From the NCBI GenBank assembly GCA_021396245.1, contig WNYE01000033.1:186001-250000 (forward strand): 64,000 nt of DNA. Direction: 5' to 3'. The notes below the pieces were generated by a model, which worked only from the letters and a program-made list of their open reading frames with translations, made no database searches and was not told the origin of the DNA. The position numbers and the translations under genes are program-made. The DNA is from Sporothrix humicola. Lineage: Eukaryota > Ascomycota > Sordariomycetes > Ophiostomatales > Ophiostomataceae. Shown here piece by piece: positions 20,702-30,690 of this stretch. The first letter of the stretch is position 1. Every line of letters starts with the position of its first letter.

Positions 20702-20860
20702 ACGCGGCCTCTGTCTCTCTGATTCTCTCTGTGTCTCTGCGAGCGAAGCGAGCTACTGCGACCAAAGGGAGCATCAACTGACAGCGAAGCTGGCAGTCTG
20801 TGTCTTTCTGTGTGTCTCTCATTCTCTCTGTGTCTTTGTGAGAGAAGCGAGCTTCTCCAT
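20702..20860 (+). repeat. Duplicated CT-rich / GAGCGAAGCGAG repeat after the chitinase stop
   Basis: Two related blocks lie about 100 nt apart. Each has a TCTCTGTGTCT tract followed by GCGAGCGAAGCGAGCT (20739-20753) or the diverged GAGAGAAGCGAGCTTC (20840-20855). The core belongs to the GAGCGAAGCGAG family found in several introns and leaders. Confidence 0.55.
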
Positions 20861-21898
20861 CCTCTGTCAACGAGCATCAGTCTCTCATCCTTTTTCATCA
20901 TCATCATGACAAGTCATGACATTCATTCTTTCTGTTTCTTTACCGTCACTCATTCTGTACATTACGACCTCGGTCATATATGCCTGCTGTGCATAGTCTC
21001 CTTCTTACTGTCGTTTATCATGTCTTTTGTCTTTACTTTTTGTGTCTACTACTCTCCTTCTCTGTACATATTCAAACACGTATATACACCCGCAAAACAA
21101 AAATAAAAAATACCCAAAACAGACGTCCCCGAATGGGATAACGTGACATGACTTGAGAGGAACATCATTCAGCCGGGACTTGCAACAGAGCACTTCAATG
21201 TCTGCCCTCAACAGCCGTGAACTGAAAGACCATCGGCAAATTGACAAGTGAAGAGTCTAAAATAGGAGTCCACGTACCACAGTCTCAAGCGAGCACACAC
21301 AAATAAAGTACTCTCCACAGAGCCTGCGCAGTCTGGAACGCCGTCCCGGTGTCCACTTGGGGTGTACTCCAGATTGTGCCCGGGTGTACTCCAATTCATT
21401 TTGAATTCAATTTTTGACAGCCATCCCGCCATCTCGGCCGGCGGCTGAATTGGGGAATTTGAATTGAATGTGGACTGTGCAGCGATGTAGAGATTACCCA
21501 TCCAGGGCGTGTGAGTGGTGGGAGAAAATGGTCAAAACGTGGGGAAGAAGATTGCGGGAGAATAAAATAAGAGCAGAGAAGTAAAAAGTACAGAAGAGCG
21601 TGGATTCAACAGCCACTTACACCAAATTGCACCATATCTAGCCTCCAGATGCAGCCGACAATCTAGGCTTTTGAAAGGCAGCCGGTCCAGGCCTTTTGGA
21701 AGAGGGGGTGGCAGACAAGGGGAAGGTAAAAGGAAGAGAAGAAGGTAAAAAGAATAAAAGAACAGACGGAGACAATAGATAAAGTGTGGTCCGTCTGTCA
21801 GGCAGGGATCGTCGTCTTTTGTTGTGTCCTGTCGTGAATTCGTGAGTATCGTGAGGTTGTCAACAATACGTTTGGTCTTCATCACAACCAACACCACG
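20861..21898. other. Intergenic, no gene seen
   Basis: No coding sequence is supported. Around 21385-21470 inverted AATTCAAT / ATTGAATT words flank a GC-rich centre. The last 100 nt form the leader of the secreted Thr-rich protein. Confidence 0.35.
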
Positions 21899-22498
21899 AT
21901 GATATTCCCTCTGTCCCTTGTTGGCTTGCTGGCCAGTCCTGCCATGGCTGCCCTCGCCCAACGCTACCAGCACCTCGAGCCCAACGTCACGGCCACGCCG
22001 ACCAGCGTCAACGGCACCGGCGGCCTCACCAACATGAACCCCAACGCCACCGTGCCCTTCCCGACGACAACGACCGTCACCCTGACCACAACCGTCACGG
22101 CCGTCTCCCACCCGCCCGGCACGCTGCTGTCGCTCATCACCATGATCACCACGCGCAGCGAAACCACCTACATCCCGGGCCCCGTGACCGAGTACCCGGC
22201 CACCATTACGGAAACAATCATCTCGACCGGCACAATCGAACACCGCCGCACGAGCTCCAACGGCAAGAGCACGACGCTGCATGCGCAGTCGACGAGGACG
22301 TGGATGGTGACGACTACCGTGGAGGACCCGAACCCGCCGCAGCCGACCGACGACTTTACGTTTCCGTATCCCTTTTTCACGCCGGACCCGACGGACCAAG
22401 AGGGCGCGACGGAGACGGACAGTGCGGGAATTGGGGCGACGGATACGACGACGACGGACAGTGCTGTCGTGACACCACCGCCGACAACGACGGCGTGA
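21899..22498 (+). CDS. Secreted Thr/Pro-rich protein, 199 aa
   Basis: The start at 21899 is chosen because it gives a clean signal peptide (MIFPLSLVGLLASPAMA); the ATG at 21824 would bury it. The mature protein is rich in Thr, Ser and Pro, with long stretches such as PTTTTVTLTTTVTA and an acidic, Thr-rich tail, and has NVT and NAT glycosylation sites. There is no Cys in the mature part. Such composition suits a heavily O-glycosylated cell-wall or secreted protein, but there is no clear GPI-attachment tail. I recognise no domain. The gene is convergent with the flavin monooxygenase, with repeat copy B lying between the two. Confidence 0.65.
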   Translation: MIFPLSLVGLLASPAMAALAQRYQHLEPNVTATPTSVNGTGGLTNMNPNATVPFPTTTTVTLTTTVTAVSHPPGTLLSLITMITTRSETTYIPGPVTEYPATITETIISTGTIEHRRTSSNGKSTTLHAQSTRTWMVTTTVEDPNPPQPTDDFTFPYPFFTPDPTDQEGATETDSAGIGATDTTTTDSAVVTPPPTTTA

Positions 22499-22769
22499 GG
22501 CAGGCAAGAAGGGACAGTAGAAGGCAAGCATTTAGAGTAGACAATTGAACGAAATGGCATTTTGATTATGATCAATGACTCGAGTTGGTACAACTGGAAC
22601 TGGAACTGAAATGGATATAACGCTGAGGATATCAAAACAAAGGAAATAAAAGAGAGCAGTGAGATCAGAAGAAATCAGAAGAAGGAAAGAAAATCAAAAG
22701 AAGTAAACAATAGACACAGAATTAGACGAGGAATCACAGACAGAATGAGACAAGGAATCACAGACAGAA

Positions 22770-22985
22770 TGCCCTTCGTCTTCAGCCTTCCATCGTCTCC
22801 GACAGTAATATCGCCTTCGGCCTATCTATGGCCGACGGCGTTCCTCCGCCTCCCCCGCCCGCCCACCCGGAGGCGGAGAGTGGTGTGGGGAAGAAGAGTT
22901 GAAGACGGCTTCGCCGTCTTCTATCGCCTGCGGCGCACTAACATGGCCTCCGGCGGTAACATCGCCAAAGGCGATGTTCACTTCG
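22770..22985 (-). repeat. Structured 3' repeat element, copy B
   Basis: On the minus strand the element begins within about 15 nt of the stop of the monooxygenase gene. It contains two perfect 9-bp triloop hairpins (22958-22966 with 22970-22978; 22901-22909 with 22913-22921). The common 10-bp stem (22844-22853 with 22869-22878) encloses a G-rich loop on the minus strand. AACGCCG-type bases and several GCC-NNN-GGC palindromes follow. Its orientation relative to the host gene is the same as in copies A, C and D. Confidence 0.8.
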
Positions 22986-22991
22986 TCTTCC

Positions 22992-24639
22992 TTAATCCAC
23001 CTTCTCCTTGGCCAACAGCGTCACCTCGTTCTTGCTCAACGCCTTCTTCTCGCCCGCCGTCCGCAGCACCGTCGCCGCCGCCAAATCCGCCTTTGCACCA
23101 TGCCCGACGAGCCGCCACGAGGCGCTGCTCGGAATGCTGAACCAGACGGCGTTCAACACGGAAATGGCGCGCCAAGGGTGGCCGCTCGTAAAGATTTGCC
23201 CCAAAAGCCGCGGGAACGTGGGGGCAGCACCGAGCGGCGCCAGCAGCTCGTCGACGTAGGGAATCATGTGGTGGGTGGCGTTGTGGCGGTCCGAGTGGAC
23301 AAAGTGCTTGCGCTGGTAGGCCTTGAGGGCGGCCACCCCCTTTTCCATTTCAGCGAGGGTCGGCACCTTGATGCGCCCGCCCAGAATGGCGGCCGTGTAG
23401 CGTGCCTGCGCCTCGACGGCGGGCGGCAGGGGCCCGTGGAGCTCCATGTAGCCGTGGAAGAACAAATTCTTTTGGTGGAGGGGGTGGATCAGCCGGAACA
23501 GATCGATATCCTGCGAGTCCGGGGGATGGACAGTGTTGGCCGGCAGGTACGGCAGGTCAAACATGTTGTAGCCGGTCGCAAAGATGACCACGTCGACGTC
23601 GACGTCGTACTCGGCGTCGTTCTTCTCCTTGACCTTCTTCGGGTCGGTCGGCTTGACGATGACGCCGCCCTTGGTCATCCGCACGACATCGCCGCGCTCA
23701 ATCTTGATCAGGCCCGTGTTGACCTTTTCCAAGAAATCGCCCCGGATCGTCGGGTTCTGCTCGAGAATCTTGTGCGACGGCTGCATTGCCTCGGGCGCCT
23801 TGCCATCGACAAATTCTAGGAGGACGGTCTGCAGCCACTGGCTGAGGCCCGTCGGCACCCACAGCTGCGTCGCGCGGTTGTCAAACGCCTCGGTCGGTTT
23901 GCCCAGCACGTAGCGAGGCAGGACCCAGCCGCCTCTTTTCGTCACCAGGTGGAGCGAGGCCGCATGCGGCGCAATCTCGCACGCAATGTCGACGGCCGAG
24001 CTGCCGAACCCGACAACGGCCACGCGCTTGCCCTCGTACGCCGCCGGCGAGCGGTACCAGTGGCTGTGGAAGGCCTCGCCGAGGAAGTCGTCCTTGCCCT
24101 GGATAGAAGGCATGCGTGGCGCACTCAGATGGCCGCCGGCGACGATGACCGCCGAGAACGTCTCCACGACATCAGGCTTGCCGGCCTGCCGGGACGTCAC
24201 CGTCCACGACCCGTCCTCCTGCGGCGCACACTGCGTGACTTTGGTCTTGAACCGAATGTGCTTTTGGAGTGCAAAGTGCGCGGCATACTCCTCCAGGTAC
24301 TGCACCAGCAGCCGGTGGCCAAAGTAGTCCGGGTACCGCGCCGGGTCAAAGGGAAAGTCGGAAAACGCCGACGTGTCGCGGCACGAGTTGAGCATCGTGC
24401 CCAAGTAAATCGACGACGACGAGGCGGCGTCCTCGTCCGCCTTGGGCTGGTACACCCATGCGCCGCCGACCGTGTCGCGCGCCTCGAAGCAAACGGCTTC
24501 GAAGCCTTCGGCGAGTGTTTCTTTGAGGGAGGCAAGGCCGGAGATGCCTGAGAAAAGAGTGGTGGTTAGTATTTGTCGCCTCGTAGGGCTGAGCGGGTCT
24601 CGTCTTACCTGCGCCGATAATGGCGACGCGCTGTGTCAT
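22992..24639 (-). CDS. Flavin-containing monooxygenase (FMO-like), 528 aa, two exons
   Basis: Exon 1 (24609-24639) encodes MTQRVAIIGA plus one base; the intron is 24548-24608 (61 nt, GTAAGA..CTCAG, branch ACTAAC); exon 2 is 22992-24547. The join completes the FAD motif GAGISG and then EARDTVGGAWVYQP. The FMO fingerprint FxGxxxHxxxY is present as FLGEAFHSHWY, and the NADPH motif as VVGFGSSAVDIA. Residues VIFATGYN form the usual second flavin-contact motif. Such enzymes oxygenate soft nucleophilic N or S atoms using NADPH and oxygen; Baeyer-Villiger activity is possible but the fingerprint fits FMO better. The substrate is unknown. Repeat copy B follows its stop codon almost directly. Confidence 0.9.
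24548..24608 (-). other. Intron of the FMO gene
   Basis: This 61-nt phase-1 intron splits the Gly codon inside the FAD-binding GxGxxG motif. The branch word is TACTAACC, 18 nt before the acceptor CTCAG. Confidence 0.9.
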
Positions 24640-25605
24640 TGTGGAGGCGATAATTGGAGATGCTGTTGGTGTTGTTGGAAAGATTGTTGATGAAAACAGT
24701 CAAGAGAAAAGAATGACAGAAAGAAGATGGAAGGTTTTGAATAGTCTGTACGAATTTCAAATGCAATTACAATCCAGAGGTCCTCGAATCCTTTTCAGTT
24801 CTCCTCACGGAACTTTCCATCAATCTCCGATCCTTTCTGACAACCTTGTTTCTTTCTTACTTTCTGTCTCTCGCTCTTTGTTGCCCGGTATGGCAGTGCT
24901 TGGCTCTTTTCTCACTGTTCTTGGCTCCTTGTTTTCTTTACCAAGCATTTTACACGCTGTGCACTTTACGGAATACACGCTTCTCCTCAGATTAAGGAGG
25001 CTGACGTGTAACGGCGCTGCAACCCATGAATCCTTTGAGAGTTTGGGCTTGCCCCCGCTGGGTTAAGCCTTGGGCAAAGAGTGGTCGAGAAATGGAAGAA
25101 CAGCGTGATTGGGCACAGTTTTGCAGCACAGATGCTGGAAAACAGGTGAGAACTGTAGCAATACCGTGTAAACATCCCTGTCCGGCGTCAGTAGTAGCAT
25201 CGCGCCACCAGCCCTATTGGCTTATTTCCCTTTCCCTTTCCCTTCTCTTTTGTTACTGGTCTCATCTTGATCCTTCAATGTTAAATTCAGAATCCCATCC
25301 ATCCACATGCTATCGCTATTGTGATTGTTATCCTGATTATTCCCACGACAAAGGAAGGAGAAAAAAGACTGAAAGACTTTAGAAATACAAATACTCGACA
25401 GGCCCATATTCCACTTGCAAATTCAAATACATGATGACGAACTGATCGCTTGACAGACTGACAGACTAACGGGCAATTATGTCCGACGCGGCAGACACCA
25501 TATCAAGGCCAAGGCCAAGAAACGCGCTGTGAGCTCTCGACTCTCACTTTTCCGATAATACCACGCCGATGTCCCATACTTTCTCGCCAATACCTGCCCC
25601 TTCAC
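24640..25605. other. Intergenic, no gene seen
   Basis: This is the promoter side of the FMO gene (minus) and the 3' flank of the secreted protein at 25606. Frames here are short and lack protein-like composition. No repeat family member was noticed. Confidence 0.35.
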
Positions 25606-26263
25606 CTACGCCACACCAAACACCTCCGACGGCGTCATGGTAAAGGTCGTCCCTTCTGTCGACGTCGCATTGTCATTGTCGAGGTCGGCCCCTCCGCCAG
25701 CAACCGTGTTGCTGTACGGCTGCGTCGCGTACGACGTGTAGTTCCACCACGAGTTGCTAACCTGCAAGTCGTCAAACTTGTACGTGACGGCGAGGTTGGC
25801 TTCGGTGAGAGTAGTCGCATTCCCCGGCACGAGCTTGGCCGCCACCTGGCGGCGCTTGGTGGTGTTGCGGGTGTCGGTGATGTGGCAGAGCGTGTAGGGG
25901 GCGCCGACGCCGGTGCCTGCGCAGTAGGCCTCGAAGGCGGGGATGGGCATCTGGCCGCCCGAGTACGGGGCGGAGATGTTGAAGTCTTTTTTGTCAGCGA
26001 ACGACGAACGACGAGCGAGGGCAGCGAGTGAGGAGTGGGGAGAAGAAGTGAACGAGCGCAGCGAGGACAGAAAACGAGCGAAGCGAGGACCCAAACTTAC
26101 TGTAGGAGCAGAGGGCGTCGTCCTCCGAGTACTGGGCGATCCAGTTGGTGACGGTCCATTCGTACGTCGAGTCGGCCGGCGCGTCGAAGAAGACGTAGTG
26201 GAGCGCGCGGGCGGCGGCGGGCGAGGCCAGCAGGGCGGTCAGCCCGAGAGTAAGGAAGTGCAT
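25606..26263 (-). CDS. Small secreted protein, 180 aa, two exons
   Basis: Exon 1 is 26101-26263 (signal peptide MHFLTLGLTALLASPAAARA, then LHYVFFDAPADSTYEWTVTNW). The intron is 25986-26100 (115 nt, GTAAGT..AAAAG), and exon 2 is 25606-25985. The phase-1 join gives CSY-NFNISAPYSGG. The mature protein has three Cys, many Thr and Asn, and N-glycosylation sites (NIS, NTT, NAT, NYT). No known domain is recognised. Size, signal peptide and Cys content fit the broad class of small secreted fungal proteins that includes effectors, but that role is only a possibility. The intron is twice the local norm because it is filled with GAGCGAAGCGAG-type repeats. A TATA-like box lies about 85 nt upstream. Confidence 0.7.
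25986..26100 (-). other. Repeat-filled intron of the small secreted protein gene
   Basis: The coding strand reads GTAAGTTTGG, then GTCCTCGCTTCGCTCG, then a near copy GTCCTCGCTGCGCTCG, then further CGCTGCCCTCGCTCG-like words up to the acceptor. No CTAAC branch site is evident, although GCTGAC lies close to the end. Confidence 0.7.
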
Positions 26264-26345
26264 AGTGAGTGGTGATGACAGTGATGTTCTTAGTTGGTGA
26301 TGATGTCGATGTGAGTTGATGTTGATGAGAAAGACGGACGACGAG

Positions 26346-26354
26346 AGTTATATG
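26346..26354 (-). promoter_or_regulatory. Possible TATA box of the small secreted protein gene
   Basis: The minus strand reads CATATAACT here, about 85 nt upstream of the ATG at 26263. The assignment is by position and sequence only. Confidence 0.3.
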
Positions 26355-29048
26355 TTGGAAGAAGTCGAGATTGTCGAGATCTGTGCCTCCCTCGCCTTGT
26401 CTTCGTTTACCCGTAATTGTGTTCTGCTCGTACAGACGACTCTCGCCAATGTCTGTGTCTGTCTGTGTCTGTGTCTCCTCGTGTTTGTCCCTTTTGTGCC
26501 ACTCCATTCTTTGGGTTCTTTTATTGTCTACTTCCATGAGTTGTTCCAAGAGATTTACTTTATTTTCTATTGATTTTCTCATACAATTCCCTGCAATTGT
26601 CCGCCGCCAAGTGTGCACAGCATTCAAGATCTTCTGTGTTTGCCTGTATTTGCCTGGGTTGTGAGAACAGACGACGCGCTTCGCGGGTACCCCTTGTTGA
26701 TCTCAATTCGGAGACAACAGGTTTGGAGAGTTGGCTGTGGAGATGCACACTCCGCACGAGAATTGCACGCAACCTGCACTCAACTTCTCCTCAGACAACT
26801 AAACTCACTGCCGTCTCTGGCCATCCCTGCATTGCCCATTCTTTGCCGAGACACAAATTCAACGGTCTTGGCGTTGACAGGTGTGAAAGTCAAAGTTCGT
26901 GATGGGCAATGGGTTCGTCCTTGGCGTAATACAGCCTGTGCTATTCTTAGTCACTTTTTGACCTTCACCTTCTTTTGATGTTCACCGTGTTGCTTGTACC
27001 TTGACCGTTGCTGTCCTCTTCTGGCCGTAACAGTGCGCGCGCAACTGATTGTTTCACGCAAATTCAGTAAAGATGTAGACTTACACAACCTTTTCTTCTT
27101 TGGTGTTTTCGTGTTTCCTGTCGGGTCCCCCCCCCCCCCAGAAACAGCCACGACAGGATGCAGAACACAGAACAGGATTCGTTGTCACCCTGCATGTCCC
27201 AACTGTCCCAACATGTACGGAGTACTCATGCAGGCACTGGACACTGCAGATATTGGTAATGGCACACTTACACAGTACACAGTCCCAACGATCGAGAAAA
27301 GGAGTCAACAAGCTGAATTGAGTTGAGACTGCAACACACAACTGCACCTTGACCTGCATCTTGCGGTGAGTCAAACAGCCAATTAAACAAAACGCAGACA
27401 CGACCCTGCAAGCGCAGACCGCAAAATGCAAAATGCAAAATGGAAAGACGGCGAAACGAAACAGATGAGGGTGAGCAACACAAGAAACAAACTCTCGGAT
27501 ATCATGCAACAGCAGCCGTGAAACAAAACAGACCCAGCTGAACGACCCAAGACTGGAAAACTGCTGTAGCTCTTGGCTGTCAAACACAAACCCTAAAATA
27601 GACTTGTTCTATTCGTCAATTCGGCCGTGATGAGATGTGAGGAGAACGACTGGGTTTCGACAGAAGGTGGGAAAAGACACATGAAGATGGGAAAGTACAA
27701 AAGTCATTGGAAGCACAGAGTAGAGTCCAGATTTAATCTTTATTTTCATTTGGATTTATTTGACAGATATAAGCTCACTGTGATTTTTTGTAGAATTATT
27801 TTTTGACAAGCATTGTTGTTGTTTTTACTTTTGAAATTCGAATTTTGTCGTGTTTTTCTTTTCAACTTTGACATTTTCTTAAGACGGCGGGCTCGTCATG
27901 GCGCTGGCAATGCTCGAGCGATCAGTCTCAACGTCGGAGGAAGGCCCCGTTGCACCGAAGGCGGCGAGGACGGGAGGCTCGTCACGGCGCCGGTTATGTA
28001 CGAACAGTCGGCCTAGACGTCGGAAGAGGACCCCATATCACAAACCACACGACCACTCACTCTATTTTCAGACCACTGCACTCGCTCCTTTTGTTTGTTT
28101 TATTTTGTTTTGTTTATTGTATATAGAGGCCTTCGAAGGCCAGCACGCACTCGTGTAAGCTGGAAAGTTTACACACACAATTCTGTGGTAGTTTTTTCCC
28201 CATGAGGGTTCTGCCTAGCTAGTCGCCAATAGTCAGGATTGACTGAGAAAGGCGGATATTAATAATAATAATAATTTGACATTTTCTTTTCATTTCGTTT
28301 TCGTCAAAAAACTCTAAAAAATCAGAAAGAAAATAAACAAAGCTATCCAGTCTTAAAAAATACATAAAAACAGCTTTCCCCAGATTTGAGCTTGAGCTTT
28401 CATCCTGAGCTCTCATCTCAAGCTCTCATTTTGTTTTCTTGACTCATCTTTCCCTGTCGAAAATCAAGAGACAGAATTAATATCCCCACTACCGCGTCTC
28501 CTTTCCCCTCGCGCCCTGTGACGAACTGTTGACATCGGCTATCCTCGCTATCTATCAGAGCTTAGCGGCGGGCAATGGCGGGTCTCTGACAAGTCGCTGT
28601 AGCGTCGCTGTATCGCTGGAGCGAGGCTGTGATTACCCCTGTATTGCGACGTAAATGGCCCCTCTTTGGCGGTTGATACTGCACGCAAACGGTATGACTC
28701 GCTACACGTGACTCTCCGCGACCGCTAAATGCCACTGGCAGGAGTGGCAGACCGCCCGCAATTGGCAAATGAGCGGCAAGAAACCGACTTCTTTTGGGCA
28801 GGCACACGACCCACAACTTCTTTTTTGCTTGCGATTGCAACCGCCAGAATTCTCTGATAAGGAAAGAGTCATCGTTTTGACAGCCCCAAGAAGAAGAGGG
28901 GCGATTAAATAGCTTCCCTCCCCATCATTTTGGTCTAAACCCCCTCGATTCTTTTGTTTTCTTGCATTCTCCATTATCACCAACTTTTGACAACAAGATC
29001 AATTGACTCTTTCGACTCAATTGCACCGACTCTTCCTCCTTCCTCAAC
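26355..29048. other. 2.7 kb gene-poor region and ARG1 promoter
   Basis: No gene is supported. Features seen: a run of 13 C at 27127-27139, an imperfect 60-nt duplication at 27888-27949 and 27974-28035, a GGCCTTCGAAGGCC palindrome near 28128-28141, a (AAT/ATA) tract near 28258-28275, and CGCTGTA words around 28594-28612. A GATTAAATAG box at about 28903-28912 may serve the argininosuccinate synthase gene. Confidence 0.35.
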
Positions 29049-29093
29049 ATGTACCCCTCCTCCCACACACCACACACACAACCTTCACCATGA
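29049..29093 (+). promoter_or_regulatory. Upstream ORF overlapping the argininosuccinate synthase start
   Basis: A 14-codon frame (MYPSSHTPHTQPSP) starts at 29049 and ends at a TGA that overlaps the main start codon as ATGA (29090-29093). If transcribed, ribosomes starting here would terminate exactly on the main ATG. It is not related in sequence to the arginine attenuator peptide of arg-2/CPA1. Confidence 0.45.
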
Positions 29094-30396
29094 GCAAAGG
29101 AAAGGTCTGTCTCGCCTACTCTGGTAAGTTACCACCGCCTTCTCACAAAGCCTCAATCGACCTCCACTAACACCCCCAGGCGGTCTTGACACCAGCTGCA
29201 TCCTCAAGTTTCTGCTCGAGGAGGGCTACGAGGTTGTCTGCTTCCTCGCCAACGTCGGCCAGGAGGAGGACTGGGAGGCCGTCAAGGCCAAGTCGGCCCT
29301 GCTCGGCGCCTCCAAGATGATCATCAGCGACCTCCGCAAGGAGTTTGTCGAGGAGCTGTGCTTCCGCGCCGTCCAGTGCAACGCCCAGTACGAGGGCCGT
29401 TATCTCTTGGGCACGTCGCTGGCCCGCCCCGTCATTGCCCGCGCCCAGATGCAGGTCGCTCTCCAAGAAGGCTGCCAGTACGTCTCGCACGGCTGCACCG
29501 GCAAAGGCAACGACCAGGTCCGCTTCGAGCTGGCGTTCCTGACGATTGACCCCACCATCAAGATCATTGCCCCCTGGCGCATGCCCGAGTTCTTCAACCG
29601 CTTCCAGGGCCGTCTGGATCTGCTGGACTACGCCGAAAAGGTCGGCATCCCCGTCACGTCGACAAAGGCCAAGCCCTACTCCATGGACGACAACCTGGCC
29701 CACTGCTCGTACGAGAGCGGCTCGCTCGAGGACCCCTCGCAGCCGCCGCCCGTCGACATGTGGACGCGCACCGACGATCCCGAGAAGGCGCCCAACACCC
29801 CGCAGGACATTCAGATTGTCTTCGAAAAGGGCCTGCCCGTCAAGCTCGTCGCCGACGGCAAGGAGATTACCGATTCCGTCGAGCTGTTCCTCGCCTGCAA
29901 TGCCCTCGGCAAGACCCACGGCATCGGCCGCATCGACATTGTCGAGAACCGCTTCATCGGCCTCAAGTCCCGCGGCTGCTACGACGCCCCCGGCATGACC
30001 ATTCTCCGTCTTGCCCACCTCGATCTTGAGGGCCTCGTCCTCGACGGCAAGGTCCGCTCGCTCCGCGACCAGTTTGTCACCCACAACTGGTCCGAGCTCC
30101 TGTACAACGGCATGTACTTTTCGCCCGAGCGCGAGTTTGTCGAGAACTCGCTGCTTTTCTCGCAGCGCTTGGTGAATGGCGAGGTCCGCCTCCGCCTCTA
30201 CAAGGGCAACGCCTACGTGCTCGGCCGCAGCAGCCCCGACTCCAAGCTGTACTCGTCCGAGGAGTCCAGCATGGACTCGCTCGTCGACTTCTCGCCCGTC
30301 GACACCAGCGGCTTCATCAACATCAACGCCATCCGCCTCAAGAAGTACGGCCTGCAAAAGGCCGAGTTGGGCGAGTCGCTGGCCAAGTCGTCGTAA
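29090..30396 (+). CDS. ARG1: Argininosuccinate synthase, 416 aa, two exons
   Basis: Exon 1 is 29090-29123 (MSKGKVCLAYS plus one base). The intron is 29124-29179 (56 nt, GTAAGT..CCCAG, branch CACTAAC), and exon 2 is 29180-30396. The join builds the ATP pyrophosphatase loop AYSGGLDTS (residues 9-17). Other family hallmarks are GCTGKGNDQVRFE and the IIAPWRMPEF segment, and the length matches fungal ARG1 (about 415-420). The enzyme condenses citrulline and aspartate with ATP to make argininosuccinate, the penultimate step of arginine synthesis, in the cytosol. Strong codon bias (C-ending codons) suggests high expression. A short upstream ORF overlaps the start codon. It is convergent with the complex I subunit gene, 294 nt away. 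Confidence 0.97.
29124..29179 (+). other. Intron of the argininosuccinate synthase gene
   Basis: This 56-nt phase-1 intron begins 34 nt into the coding sequence and has a CACTAACAC branch word. It carries no dispersed repeat. Confidence 0.93.
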
Positions 30397-30690
30397 GCGA
30401 CACGTAGTCGACGCAGTCGACGGAGTGTGGTAGTTTGACAGGAGATAGTCAACTATCCAGTGTATGGAAAAGGAAGGAATGGGCATAATCTTGTTAAAAT
30501 ATGGCGTACGGTGGTCTCCCTTAATAGAATCACGTTTATGATATCATCTAAAGGGTGCAGTGTGAAGTGTAGTAGTCCTCGTAATTGTCACGTATGCCGC
30601 AAGTCACGCAGTCTGTCGTCAATGCAATTGATTGTAGTCCTATGTTCGTGGATTTTGCCTTGCGTTGCCTATCGTCCTCCTTCTCGTCGT

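Noticed and set aside
22770..22985. CRISPR-like array suggested by repeated GCC-NNN-GGC units
   Set aside because: Units are 9-11 nt palindromes without constant-length spacers, in a fungal nuclear genome; this is not a CRISPR array.
29167..30486. 439-residue frame antisense to argininosuccinate synthase
   Set aside because: It is a shadow of a strongly biased real gene. Its Val/Ala/Leu/Gly-rich content mirrors the codon bias of the sense strand.
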